Assembly (NCBI RefSeq): GCF_037126465.1 | Contig: NC_088201.1 | Span: forward strand, 127,038,665-127,102,664 | Direction: 5' to 3' | Source: Ornithodoros turicata | Taxonomy: Eukaryota; Arthropoda; Arachnida; Ixodida; Argasidae | Length of the DNA stretch: 64,000 bases | Shown here: piece after piece, positions 42,191 to 51,878 of the stretch | How the letters are laid out: every line of letters starts with the position of its first letter | How positions within the stretch are numbered: position 1 is the stretch's first letter | The notes under the pieces: generated by a model | Seen by the model: only the letters and a program-made list of their open reading frames with translations | Told to the model about the DNA's origin: nothing | Database searches by the model: none | Program-made: the position numbers and the translations under genes

Positions 42191-42680
42191 TTGCGGTCAG
42201 CGAACTCATATAGACGTGGCCGTGGAACAGATACGGGACAACTTGAAAGTACAGCACGTCATCAACGCCAGAAAACTATAGATAGGGAAAAACAACAAAT
42301 ATATAACAACTCGGAATGCTGTACTACCCTTGGACCTACTGGGTATGACAAGCTGAAGGTGGGATACTTGACTGCAGAAACGAGACCATATACTCCAAAC
42401 CCTCTCCGTTGCCTCTATTGTAACGAATTTGGGCATGCCATGGACCTGTGCTGTCGCTGCGCTTGTTGTGCACGGTGTGGCCAGTCTGGCCATGAGACTA
42501 AGACACGTAAAAGGACCGACTGGCTGCATCAACTACTCCTCAAACCACCCGTGTTGCTCCAGATCCTGTGCGAAGTGGAAATATGAAAAAGAAGTCTTGC
42601 ATGTCAAAGTGATGCGAAACATCAGCTCTTCAGAAGCCAGGAAAAAGGTATCTCCCACCTTTTTTGAAAAGTGATTTTCA
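42191..42680 (+). pseudogene. LINE ORF1 (gag-like) with zinc knuckles
   Basis: The plus frame reads VGYLTAETRPYTPNPLRCLY then CNEFGHAMDLCCRC and CARCGQSGHETKT, two tandem CCHC-type knuckles as in ORF1 of Jockey/I-like LINEs. HVKVMRNISSSEARKK continues the same protein in another frame. ORF1 protein coats LINE RNA. Stops and a shift after the knuckles break it. It is the 5' part of the LINE that continues at 43553, 45642, 46391 and 48009. Confidence 0.75.
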
Positions 42681-43140
42681 CAACACTCAAACAGAAAGCA
42701 GAACTACTCAGACAGTATACACTGAAAGAGTCAATGGTAACCACATAGTCAAGCACAAATGAGGAACAAGGGGGCAAAGATACTCCTCAAGCGCCCTCCC
42801 CCGAACTCCCGTCGTGCCACTACCATCGACACCACTTCAGGGCTGTGTCATTCTGAGAATTCTGTCTCTCGCTTCTTCTGCAAATTTTACTACATGTCAT
42901 ACTGCTGAACACAAACAAGTGAGATGTTCCATAGAACAAATTGATGGCGTCACCTCATGCAATGCAGACATAGTGAAGAAATGCTTGTGATTAAAATAGT
43001 GAAGAAGTACATTTAATCATAATAATTCTGGTGCTTCGTGCAAATTAATGGGGAATACTGAACCATTTTGTAGCCGCTCACGCATCTCTTTACTTGAGAT
43101 TCACCCTCTCGTGATAGGTTCTTCTTGAAAACATGTGTGT
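42681..43140 (+). other. LINE ORF1 spacer, decayed
   Basis: Proline/serine-coding traces (SSAPSPELPSCHYHRHHFR-like reading) fit the low-complexity part between the ORF1 knuckles and the ORF1 end. No conserved domain. Confidence 0.35.
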
Positions 43141-43400
43141 ATCGGTAGGAAATTTGCAAAGTAAAGGTCACATCTTTACTCCACCAATGTGAAGAGCATG
43201 TCTAATTCGCTCAAATTGATGATAATTGACAGGGGTATTGAGGAGTTATCCCATCAAAAAATAAAAAAAGCCGAACATCATGTTCTACGGAGCTCCCACA
43301 AGATTGTGCGTGACGAAACCTCCCCCCCCCCCCCTGGCATCACGGAAAGAGACAACAGGCATGGCTTATCACGGTCCGGCGGAGGAGAGGTGTGCGTATG
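43141..43400. repeat. foldback family A fragment
   Basis: GGTAGGAAATTTGCAAAGTA to AAAGCCGAACATCATGTTCT matches the left arm of the element at 14200-14340. One end and the opposite arm are missing. It interrupts the LINE. Confidence 0.7.
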
Positions 43401-43552
43401 TGAGTAGAGGGCACCACACATTCAATTTGTGCTACAAAAATGAGAGAATATGAATCGTAAACATGTCCATCGCGTTATAGTACAGAGTGTTGATGTAAAT
43501 AACTACTTATATAGTACTAGCTACTAGTACTACTTACTACTAGCAGTCTCTC

Positions 43553-43990
43553 AAACTTCTTCGGTGGCGTCCTGAGCAGCGACGTCACCGCCATCATCAC
43601 TACCCATGGATTGTGATGACGGCATGAGCTCGCAGTGCTTGTTCACGAGCGCGAGCTGCAAGCCCCAAAGAAACCCCAAAAGCAGCCTTGTGGGGAACAA
43701 CCTTTCACTCCCCGATATATCGACCAAGGAATTGACGGCTTTTCGGAGGAAAGTTCCCAAGAAGCCCGTGACAGCCGCAAAGAAAAAATAATGAGAGTCT
43801 GCTTGCACAGCACACTCTTGCCCGTGACATGCACACCTTTTATGCACATATGTCTTATTTTCTTTATTATGATGATCTTTCAGTGGAATTTCCCGGGACT
43901 GATTTCTAACCTGGAGAACGTAAATGATCATTTGGACGACTATGATGCTGTCTGTTTTTCTCTTCAAGAGACCAATGTTATCTTTACTAG
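43553..43990 (+). pseudogene. LINE ORF1 end and ORF2 endonuclease start
   Basis: The plus frame MDCDDGMSSQCLFTSASCKP ending KKPVTAAKKK is the basic C-terminus of ORF1. After stops, from about 43868, MMIFQWNFPGLISNLENVND and DAVCFSLQETN give the first strand and the catalytic QET motif of an APE-type LINE endonuclease. The frame is cut at 43981 by a PLE and resumes at about 45642. Confidence 0.75.
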
Positions 43991-44027
43991 TTTCAACCGC
44001 ACCGGCTTTCAACAAACGTAACAAAAT

Positions 44028-44078
44028 ACAGTTAACGTTTCGGGTCCCATTCGGGTCCCATCATCAGAATGACGCTGT
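44028..44078 (-). ncRNA. hammerhead ribozyme motif, left PLE arm
   Basis: Minus strand: core CTGATGA, stem II GGGACCC/GGGACCC with a central A-A mismatch, loop GAAT, GAAAC and minimal stem III ACGT. Stem I pairs AT/AA next to the core and ACAG/CTGT beyond an internal loop. The mismatch makes this copy weaker than the right-arm copy. Confidence 0.6.
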
Positions 44079-44193
44079 CCTGGTCGTCACCGGGTATTTA
44101 CGTAGAAGAGGAGCGTAGCATTCTGGGAGGGGGCCTGGTTGTCGATTGATAGCTTCTTTTGTTTTCTTTATGTGCCATGACTCCAGCTGTCTC

Positions 44194-44224
44194 ATTAAAG
44201 GTGCCAACAGTTGGCACCTTTAAT
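44194..44224. repeat. perfect palindrome at PLE 5' junction
   Basis: ATTAAAGGTGCCAAC, a central A, and its exact inverse. The right half is PLE coding sequence; the left half is its inverted copy joined to the inverted 3' arm. This looks like a fold-back priming scar. Confidence 0.9.
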
Positions 44225-45536
44225 GTACAAGAACGACCGGTCGGTGAAGAACTCTGCGGAATTTTGTGAGCTCATCCGTGACATCCGCATAGACGATGGC
44301 GACGTCATGATGTCTTTTGATGTCATCTCCCTGTTTACAAACGTGCCCATTGACGTAGCTCTGTCCGTAGTTCGAACGAAGCTGAGAGCTGACGTTGACT
44401 TAGAAGACCGCACTGATCTTTCAGTTGAAGACATTTTAGAACTTTTAAAGTTATGCCTCGGACAAACCTTCCTCCAATTCAAGAACAGGTTCTTTAAACA
44501 AACCGACGGATGCCCCATGGGCAGCCCAATTTCAACGACCATTGCCAACTTAGTCATGGAGTTTGTTGAAGACAAGGCCTTAGAGGACGCAGGACAATTC
44601 ATCACCTTTTACAGACGTTATGTTGACGACACATTTGTGATTATTAAGAAGAATTTCACCAACACATTCTTTGACAAGCTGAACAGCATTCATCCTAACA
44701 TCCAGTTCACGTGCGAGGAGGAGAAAGAGAAAAAGATCGCCTTCTTGGATGTCCTCGTGCAAAGAGACCCGTGCGGAAACTTGAAGACCTCGGTTTACAG
44801 AAAACCGTGCGACACAAGTCAGGTCCTGCATTATGGTTCGGGGCACCCTCTTGAACACAAGCGATCGGTTGTTCGTTCCCTGCTTTCACGCGCCATGAAG
44901 ATCCCTTCAGATCATCAGACAAGACATGAAGAAATAACAAAGGCCAAAGCGGATCTACGAAGAAGGGCATACCCCGAGCAATTTATCTGTGATACATACC
45001 ACCGAATGATGAATACACGCCCGGAACAGGCGGAAAGTAGTCAAGAAAGACCCATGTACGTTACCATCCCCTACCTGAAGGGTGTGTCAGAACCAATTAG
45101 ACGGTTGCTCTCCGAGGTGAACATTAAAACTGCATTTAAGCCAACGACAACACTGAGGAACGTACTAAGCCACCCCAAAGACAGAACACCACCGGAAGAA
45201 GAACGATGCGTTGTATACAAGGTATCTTGTCAAGATTGCCCTGCCGTGTACATCGGAGAAACAGGAAGGAAGACACGAACAAGAATGAAGGAACACAAGA
45301 AAGATATCGAGAAATCAGCAACAAACCCAACAGAACTGTGTGAACACGCGCGCAAAACAGGACACGTGTTAGACCTGGACAACCCATGCATTCTGGCGAA
45401 AAAGAACAAATGGGGGGTGAGGAGACAGCTGGAGTCATGGCACATAAAGAAAACAAAAGAAGCTATCAATCGACAACCAGCCCCCCCCCCCCCCCCCCAG
45501 AATGCTACGCTCCTCTTCTACGTAAATACCCGGTGA
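44211..45536 (+). CDS. Penelope-like RT and GIY-YIG endonuclease (5'-truncated)
   Basis: Open for 441 codons. Motif A is SFDVISLFTNVPIDVALSVV, motif B QTDGCPMGSPISTTIANLVM, motif C YRRYVDDTFVII (YVDD). FLDVLVQRD and VYRKPCDTSQVLHYGSGHPL mark the thumb. The GIY-YIG part is VVYKVSCQDCPAVYIGETGR with KEHKKDI and LCEHARKTGH. No ATG opens the frame at its left end and the finger region is missing, so it is a 5'-truncated copy of a PLE subfamily distinct from the others here. The last ~15 codons run into the right terminal arm. Confidence 0.92.
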   Translation: MAPLMYKNDRSVKNSAEFCELIRDIRIDDGDVMMSFDVISLFTNVPIDVALSVVRTKLRADVDLEDRTDLSVEDILELLKLCLGQTFLQFKNRFFKQTDGCPMGSPISTTIANLVMEFVEDKALEDAGQFITFYRRYVDDTFVIIKKNFTNTFFDKLNSIHPNIQFTCEEEKEKKIAFLDVLVQRDPCGNLKTSVYRKPCDTSQVLHYGSGHPLEHKRSVVRSLLSRAMKIPSDHQTRHEEITKAKADLRRRAYPEQFICDTYHRMMNTRPEQAESSQERPMYVTIPYLKGVSEPIRRLLSEVNIKTAFKPTTTLRNVLSHPKDRTPPEEERCVVYKVSCQDCPAVYIGETGRKTRTRMKEHKKDIEKSATNPTELCEHARKTGHVLDLDNPCILAKKNKWGVRRQLESWHIKKTKEAINRQPAPPPPPQNATLLFYVNTR

Positions 45537-45544
45537 CGACCAGG

Positions 45545-45595
45545 ACAGCGTCATTCTGATGATGGGTCCCGAATGGGACCCGAAACGTTAACTGT
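45545..45595 (+). ncRNA. hammerhead ribozyme motif, right PLE arm
   Basis: Core CTGATGA, fully paired stem II GGGTCCC/GGGACCC with loop GAAT, GAAA, minimal stem III ACGT, site GTT. Stem I is split: TT/AA at the core and ACAG/CTGT beyond a five-base internal loop. PLE 3' ends are a known home of such ribozymes. Confidence 0.72.
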
Positions 45596-45641
45596 ATTTT
45601 GTTATGTTTGTTGAAAGCCGGTGCGGTTGAAACTAGTAAAG

Positions 45642-46390
45642 ATGTCTACTCCCGGCAATTGGACTATATTCAGAGACCAATGCTAACTGGCAGCATTCCA
45701 ATCGGTTCCATCTCTGCAAGATCTTCAGAAAGAACCGTAACGAATCTTTACGTGCCTTTGGTGGCACGGCTCTAGCCGTGCCACAATTGGTACCTGTAAA
45801 AGAGGTCGCACTTCGGACAGATTTGGAGGCTGTTGCTGTCCAGTTGTCTTTGGGGCGAATAATCACAGTATGTTCACTATACTTGCTTCCATAAGTGGTA
45901 ATCAACTAAAGAGAATTTGAACAATTATGCGACTCCCCCTGCCCCCCACTCCTTCATGCTGTCCTCTCTCCGTCTGTGCACATCTGTACGCCGCTCATAG
46001 CCGCTGTTGCTTCGCGGCGCTAACACGCAATGAAAAAAAATCATGCGACCATCTCCCTGATCCATTTATTCTTTTAGGAGATATGAACTCTCGCAACTCT
46101 TTGTGGGGTGGCTCAAAGGTCGACATTCGTGGAGGAATGTTGGAAAGGGTTCTGCTTTCAAGATCCCTTTGCATGCTTAATACTGATTCACCCACATATA
46201 TTAACTCTGCCACACTGACTTTCTCTACATTAGATATCTCTGTATGTAGCCCGTCTTTCTTCCAAAGTGTCGAACGCACAGTGGAAGCAAATCCCCGTTA
46301 TACTGACCGCTTTCCTGTAGTCTTGAAACTGCATAACCTATATATAACGCATAAGAACCCCCAGAAGCACGTCAACCTCCGGTAGAAATT
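45642..46390 (+). pseudogene. LINE ORF2 endonuclease, second part
   Basis: Frames read FGGTALAV and LEAVAVQLSLGRIITVCSLY, then ILLGDMNSRNSLWGGSKVDI (the catalytic GDxN-type strand), FSTLDISVCSPS and YTDRFPVVLKL (a degenerate SDHFP motif with D to R or shifted). This is the rest of the APE-like endonuclease begun at 43868. Several frameshifts and stops (near 45900 and 46025) disable it. Confidence 0.8.
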
Positions 46391-47002
46391 GTCACAGGCT
46401 GATTGGAGTCTTTTCAAGGAAGAAGCCAATCTCTAAACACAATCTTTCCAAGATTTAAGTATAGAAGATGCCAATGATCATGTTACAGACATCATTATAA
46501 ATGCCACTGAACAGTCAATCCCAGAAACATCTGGTCGCCTCCTTAAGTGATCCAAGCCTTGGTGGAAGAGTGACAGTCAAAGTAAACAAAAAGACAAAAA
46601 TCGAGCGTGAGGTGCCTATCGAAGCTCGCCGCTACACCAAACTTAGACGTATTCAGGAAAGCCCGTACGGAAGCATGCTGGACACAAAAACCGGCAAAAA
46701 GTGGTCTTGGATAAATATTGTATATTCTTTAAATTGTAACACTGACTTAAAACTTATATAGGTTAGACTAGAGAAAATCATAGTAGACTGCACAAGCTTC
46801 TCTGTCACATTACTGCAGTTAAATGGCATTGTTTGTCAGAGCTTGGAAGAGCAGGCCAATGCCCTTGGGGAACATGTATTCAGCTCATCCCGCTACAGCA
46901 GAGACTTTTTAAAAATCAAATTATCTGCCGAGGAACAGACTATTCCAAGTGGGGGCTGTGAGGAGTACTCGTACAATTCACTTTTTACGATGACAGAGCT
47001 AT
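46391..47002 (+). pseudogene. LINE ORF2 linker between endonuclease and RT
   Basis: Conserved traces: KLSQADWSLFKEEANL, NATEQSIPETSGRLL, PWWKSDSQS and, later, SLEEQANALGEHVFSSSRYS and YNSLFTMTEL. They match the linker of Jockey/I-like LINEs up to just before the RT. A 25-kb-scale nest of insertions continues at 47003. Confidence 0.65.
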
Positions 47003-48008
47003 GAAGGGCCCATTTCATGAGTAACTGTAACTGAGTAACAGTTACAGTTACTCATGAAATGTAATTCAGTTACTCTTCAATTACTTCAAGTTACCGAAGT
47101 TTACAAGTAGCTGCACATAAAGCGTTTGCTTACAGACAATTAAGAACCGATTATTTATTGAAACAAATGTTATTACAAATTAAATATGTGTATATCGCAA
47201 GAAATAGTGACTCTAACAAGAACTTGTTCCTGAAGTGTTGACACGCTCACAAGTTGTCTGCCGAGCTGACAGTGCCCATTAGTTCTCAAGAGTAAAACAT
47301 CAGACAAACTTCCCCTCCTCTTCCACATTATGAAGCCACCAATGCTAACAACTGTTCGATTGATGCACAACTGGGCGGTGACGTGTTGTATTTTACGAAC
47401 ACTGGTTTTACATGGTGCAAGTCATTCAGGTAATCGAAGCACGAGGTCGTAGGCATTGAAACATAGCTTACAAATTCATGCTCCCATGGAGAGGAAGATG
47501 TGATGTGATGTAATGTGATAAAGAAAAAAAAGGAAGATGTAAGTTTCGACGAAGTCGAACTGGCTACCACAGTACACTTACACACAGAAAGAACAAACAG
47601 ATGATGAGACCTAACAGTTTCGTGATGTCGAAGGCTCGGGAGTCCACACGAAAGGGGCCTGTCCTTAATGCCCTTCGAGCATCACTCCTCGAGTGCCACT
47701 GTTGTTCTGCTTCATACACGGCACGAAACGAAATCTGGGCGAAAGATGGAAGATGGAAGTCACTGAAAAGGGTAGCCAGCTGTAGGACTCGAACCCACAT
47801 CTTTTGGATTGCCGGTCCAGGGCGCTACCAATTGAGCTAAGCTAAGACACCTTCTCAGCGACTTCCAAGGGCGCGTCATCTGAAGGTCATCTGAAAGGTC
47901 ACGTCGTAATTACGTTACAGTTGCAGTTACTCGTTTTAGAAAGCACTTAGGTACAGTAATTATTAAAAAGTTATTAGTTACAGTAACTTAATTACTTGTA
48001 GCTAATTA
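47003..48008. mobile_element. composite insertion in the LINE, with GTAACT repeats and a SINE
   Basis: The insertion starts and ends with stretches of GTAACTGTAACT-type sequence: CATGAGTAACTGTAACTGAG near 47020, with its inverse right after, and AGTTACAGTAACTTAATTAC near 47970. AGCT occurs at both LINE junctions (46998-47001 and 48006-48009). LINE coding resumes at 48009. Inside lie a tRNA-derived SINE (minus strand) and unassigned sequence. The outer element type is unknown. Confidence 0.5.
47690..47875 (-). mobile_element. tRNA-derived SINE
   Basis: On the minus strand from about 47855: TTAGCTCAATTGGTAGCG (A box) and GGTTCGAGTCC (B box), with an anticodon-like loop CCGGCAA (anticodon position GGC) on a stem CTGGA/TCCAA. 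Position 33 is C, not U, so it is not a working tRNA. A tail with ACTTCCATCTTCCATCTTTC follows. Polymerase III promoters and a tRNA-like head are the mark of SINEs. Tick genomes have such families (for example Ruka), but I cannot confirm this one. Confidence 0.75.
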
Positions 48009-48530
48009 CCTTACAGCTCTGGTCCTCACCTACTTCCTGATCCAGCACGTATCTTCCACATCTTTAGAGTCGCTTCTTGATTTCATTAGTCTTGCCTGGC
48101 GAGAGGGTTGTCTCCCTTCTGGCTGGAAGGTGGCAGCCATAGTTCCACTGTCAAAACCAGGAGAGGACCCTTCAAACCGCTCTAGTTATCGACCAGTAGC
48201 TTTGACAAGTTGTCTTGAAAAACTTCTCAACGCGTGGTTAATGGTCGTCTCGTGTATTACCTTGAAGAAAACAGATGTCTAGCTCAATTCCAAAGTGGTC
48301 TCTGAGCTGCATGATCTACAGCAGGTCAGTTGTCTGTTGCGTCTGTTGGTCTGTTGCGTCTGGAGACTCCCATCAGGGAAGCATTTGTTCAAAAGCACCA
48401 TTGCGTATCTGTGTTTTTACCTCGAAAAATCCAACGTTACCACCTGGCAGGATTTCGACACTCTGGGAATAAGCGACCGTATGGTTCGCTGCATTACCAA
48501 CTTTCTTTAAGGACGATTATTTTGGATCTG
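48009..48530 (+). pseudogene. LINE reverse transcriptase, N-terminal part
   Basis: Frames read SLLDFISLAWREGCLPSGWK, then VPLSKPGEDPSNRSSYRPVA (RT motif 0-1) and ALTSCLEKLLNAWL. After a shift, KHLFKSTIAYLCFYLEKSNV with TTW is a degenerate motif A (usual F-D-EKAYDTTW), followed by ISDRMVRCITNFL. The YADD box is not present. Several shifts and stops make it dead. It ends the LINE in this window. Confidence 0.75.
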
Positions 48531-49735
48531 GGTTGGATCGACTTTTTCTCGCCCATGTATGCGATAAAATGGTTGTCCGCAAGGGTCCGTCCTAAGTGTG
48601 AGTCTGTTCATTGTAAAGATAAACTCCATAGCAAGGTCTATTACTCCCTCAGTCAGGCATGTACTGTATGTGAATGATTTTCAAATTTCTTGTTGCTCTT
48701 CCAGCATCGCCAGGTGCGAATGTCAACTGCAACTTACAATATACAAGTTTGCGAAATGACCGCACGACAATAGTTTTAAATTTTCCCCGGAGAAGATTAT
48801 CTGCATCTCTTTTTCAAGAGTACGAAGTATGATTCCCGAACACTACACTTGAAACATTAACTTTGTACGCTTGCCTACTTACCACATGCAGGAAGCCATC
48901 ATTCGTTTCTTATAAAAACTATTTCTATAAGTCACAAATATCTCCTGATATATATTATATCAACATAAATACAGTATTGCATACTTGTTTTTATATTTTT
49001 GGACAACAGTGGGAATGTTTTTTGTTTTTTTTCTACCACTTCTCGCATGCCTTCGGCCTGGTGATGCAACTTCTACATATCTCCTTTCATGCTTCAAGAG
49101 CACTCCATGATGGCGAATGCCAGCAAGAAAACCAGGATATAGATAAAAGCAGACATATACAGGATTGTTCCTATTGGTCATGACCACTCTCGCAAAGAGA
49201 AAACAGCAAATATGCGTGTCAGTGAATGGCGCCTGGCCCTTGAGGTTGTTGGAGCAGAGCGGGAGACCGCTGTTCCAGACATAATTAGCTAAGGTTTGTG
49301 TATTTCTTCTCCCTATGCATGCTGCTTTCCCGCTAACTAATTCTCTACATTTGCATTCCTGACATTGTTCATGAGCCTCTGTTAATATACACAAATGAAA
49401 TAGCCAGAGTTTAAGGTATGGCTTGAGGCTGCGCAGAACACTACATGATGGAGCACACTGCCATGTTAACACATGGCACGTGACATGAACACGTGAGCTT
49501 TTTTGTTGTTGTTGTCTCAAGCTTTGGAAATTTGAGGCAGCTACAGGGTAAGTGGGGTGTGTGCAAATGAAATATAGACAAATATGTCTAGCAGCACCTG
49601 CACATAACTTTACACAAACAACAATGACAGCGACGGCATAGCCCATTTAAAATGAATCAAGTCTAAACTTTCGTCTTTGTTGATTTCATTACTTCCAGTG
49701 TAAATTTGTCACTCTGCATTTTTTCTGTGTTTAGG
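48531..49735. other. no gene seen
   Basis: The minus-strand frame at 48960-49646 (228 codons) has no recognised domain and unusual Cys/His content. It is probably chance. No repeats assigned. Confidence 0.4.
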
Positions 49736-50055
49736 GTACTTTTCGCTGCCCTGAAGCTTGGCTAGGCCTATTGCTGTCCTAACCGATTTTAACGGCCCTT
49801 CAAGGGCCCTCTTTGTTAATGGCCACTGGGCGGACCGTCCTCCGCCGAGACCTTGAAAACTAGGATGGACCTCCAGACGGGTTCTGTTTAGCATGGAGTG
49901 ACAGGAGCCGTTCACTGGTGGATCGGCGGCTTCCGAGCGCAATGCGCGACGACGGCCCTTCCTGCCTTCTTTGAAGGATTCAAATGCACTGCAGAATTGG
50001 TTCGATGCCACCGAAGTTGGGGATGGTGAGTTACCGTCAGCAGGTACCTTCCCTC
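49736..50055 (+). pseudogene. LINE 5' UTR and ORF1 start (left of copia)
   Basis: A GC-rich leader (AACGGCCCTTCAAGGGCCCT, GGCGGACCGTCCTCCGCCGA) precedes a frame with ERNARRRPFLPSLKDSNALQ and NWFDATEVGDGELPSAGT. An early TGA follows the first ATG (49892). The frame continues after the copia element at 55678. This is the N-terminus of a LINE ORF1. The leader may contain an internal LINE promoter. Confidence 0.6.
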
Positions 50056-50243
50056 TGTTGGGTAGGGTGCCAGGAGAAGAGAAGAGCGGCCAGTACTGTT
50101 CGATCGAGAACTAATGGTTTTAATGAACGTGTCAACGCGTGTGGCTCAAGGCGCGCGGTGGCAGTCCAGACAGCCAAAGGAAAAAAAGCGAAACCAACTG
50201 TCCAACAAACTTCTGTCGACACGTTGTCCGAATATACTTGACA
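50056..50243 (-). repeat. copia 3' LTR
   Basis: Runs TGTTGGGTAGGGTGCCAGGA to CGAATATACTTGACA. A polypurine tract (complement of ACCCCCTCAACG at 50244) lies just upstream in element sense. It contains no other feature I can name. Confidence 0.9.
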
Positions 50244-50249
50244 ACCCCC

Positions 50250-51380
50250 TCAACGTGTCGTCATAGGGTCCGTGATGTCACGAAGGCCTAGATACCCGCG
50301 GTGCTGTCGGGTTTTCTTGCCGTCCAGCGCCTTTGTCAGTATGTCAGTGTGGTTGTCCGACGTCTTGATGTACTCGAGCCTTAGTTTGCCCTCTTGCACC
50401 TTTTCTCGCAGAAAAAGGTGTCGGAGCTCGATGTGTTTGCTGTGCTCCGATGTCACTTGGTTCGTCCCCAGCGCGATCGCGCCCTGGTTGTCGACGTGCA
50501 TTGTGTGTGGTTCGTCGATGAACTCGCTCGCTCCCAACTCTTGCATGAAATGTTGGATCCACAGGACCTCCTTTGTTGCGTGGCACATGGCAAGATATTC
50601 CGCCTCCACGGTCGACAAAGCGGTTGACCTCTGTTTCTTGCTACTCCAAGAGATAGCTGCGCCAGCTAAGGTGAAAACGTGGCCACTGAACGACCGCCTG
50701 TCCACCTTATCGCTCGCCCAATCAGCGTCGCAAAAGGTCTTCACTTTCCTCCCTAGCTTCTTTGACGTCAGCGCATAATGCTTAGTTTGCTTGACATAGC
50801 GTAAAATATGTTTGATGCCGCTCCAGTGCTGCTCCGTAGGATTCTGGTTGAATTGGATCATATAAGCCGCTGCGAATGCAAAGTCTGGCCTTGCGCCGCC
50901 GGCGAGATAAAGTAGGCCTCCGACTGCTTCGCGATAATTGTGCGAGAGCACATTCGAGGCTTGATGTCTCTCGGAGGCTGGTAGGAACTTCGTTCCAGGA
51001 TCAAGTGGCGAAGAGGCTCCTCTCGCATCGTTCATGCCGAACAGGTCCACAATGCCTTCGGCATACATCGTCCGGTCTAAGGTGAGCTTTCCGTCCTTCT
51101 GGCGTTGAGTCCTTAACGATAAGACGTGGCTTGCCTCCCCAAGGTCATTCACTTCAAAAACGTGTCCCATGTTTTTCTTGCAATTCTCAGCCTTCTTTTC
51201 AGTCTGAGCCAGGATCAGAATGTCGTCTATGTACACTCCAACTACAATACCTTCTGCAAAGTTGAAATACACACAGGGATCCGTCTTAGACCTTGTTAGT
51301 CCCTCGCTTTTCAGAAATTCATCCAGCCGTGTGTTCCATTGCCTTCCGAACTGACGAAGCCCGTACAGACTTTTCTTCAA
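50250..51380 (-). CDS. copia reverse transcriptase (C-terminal) and RNase H
   Basis: Open for 376 codons. KSLYGLRQFGRQWNTRLDEF and VGVYIDDILILAQ (YIDD catalytic box) are RT. YLAGGARPDFAFAAAYMIQF, FCDADWASDKVDRRSFSG, STVEAEYLAMCHATKEVLWI and VDNQGAIAL are the copia RNase H region and its acidic residues. LRHLFLREKV and DILTKAL close the protein. It overlaps the upstream RT frame by only 4 bases in another phase, so one frameshift splits RT at 51377. Confidence 0.93.
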   Translation of the reverse strand: MKKSLYGLRQFGRQWNTRLDEFLKSEGLTRSKTDPCVYFNFAEGIVVGVYIDDILILAQTEKKAENCKKNMGHVFEVNDLGEASHVLSLRTQRQKDGKLTLDRTMYAEGIVDLFGMNDARGASSPLDPGTKFLPASERHQASNVLSHNYREAVGGLLYLAGGARPDFAFAAAYMIQFNQNPTEQHWSGIKHILRYVKQTKHYALTSKKLGRKVKTFCDADWASDKVDRRSFSGHVFTLAGAAISWSSKKQRSTALSTVEAEYLAMCHATKEVLWIQHFMQELGASEFIDEPHTMHVDNQGAIALGTNQVTSEHSKHIELRHLFLREKVQEGKLRLEYIKTSDNHTDILTKALDGKKTRQHRGYLGLRDITDPMTTR

Positions 51381-51823
51381 GAGACAGACGTCCTCCTTGC
51401 TCTTTTCGTGGAATGGACCGGTTGTTCCATGTATATAGTCTCATTCAGGGTTCCGTTCAAATAGGCTGCGGTTATATCAGCTTGGTGGATAACCCATCTT
51501 CTCTCGTCTGCGATCGCAAGTAGTATGCCAATGGATTTCAGCTTTATGACGGGAGAGTAGGTCTCATTGAAATCCACTCCTTGAGCTTGAGAATAACCGC
51601 AAGCAACCAAACGGGCTTTATACCTTTCCAGCTGACCGATCTCGTTATACTTCTTCCGGAATACGCATTTGCATTTCACAACTCGACGGTCTTTGGGTCT
51701 TGGGACAACTTCCCACGTGCCGTTTCTGCTCAGATTTCTCAACTCTTCCTCTATGGCGTTCCGCCAGTCTTCTGCGTCAGGCACAGTGGAGGGGTCCGGG
51801 ATGGCACTACTTCCTTTGGCCAT
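51377..51823 (-). pseudogene. copia reverse transcriptase N-terminal part
   Basis: The frame reads EDWRNAIEEELRNLSRNGTW, KCVFRKKYNEIGQLERYKAR, CGYSQAQGVDFNETYSPVIK and HQADITAAYLNGTLNETIYM (RT motif A with D). All are copia signatures. It ends HSTKRARRTSVS by a shift, where LCLLKKSLYGL would follow in the next frame. Confidence 0.9.
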
Positions 51824-51878
51824 ACGGCAGTAATTCGGCCGGGGCTTGGCTGCCAGCCCCTCGGATCGTCTTGGCGCA

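Larger units (their letters stand above)
43981..45641 (+). mobile_element. Penelope-like element with inverted terminal arms
   Basis: Arms at 43981-44193 and 45422-45641 are near-perfect inverted copies of the 3' end, from TCTTTACTAGTTTCAACCGC inward to CTCCAGCTGTCTC. They differ mainly in a poly-C run (45481-45498). Both arms carry a hammerhead motif pointing outward. A 31-base perfect palindrome (44194-44224) joins the left arm to the 5'-truncated coding part. The PLE sits inside a LINE endonuclease gene. The near-identity of the arms and the open 441-codon frame suggest recent insertion. Confidence 0.9.

Noticed and set aside
47776..47855. Functional tRNA gene
   Set aside because: A and B boxes are good, but position 33 is C, the anticodon stem has a mismatch and no clean acceptor stem closes; it is a SINE head.
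48960..49646. Minus-strand 228-codon frame as a gene
   Set aside because: Long but with no recognisable domain, odd Cys/His-rich composition and no splice or start context; chance in low-stop sequence is more likely.
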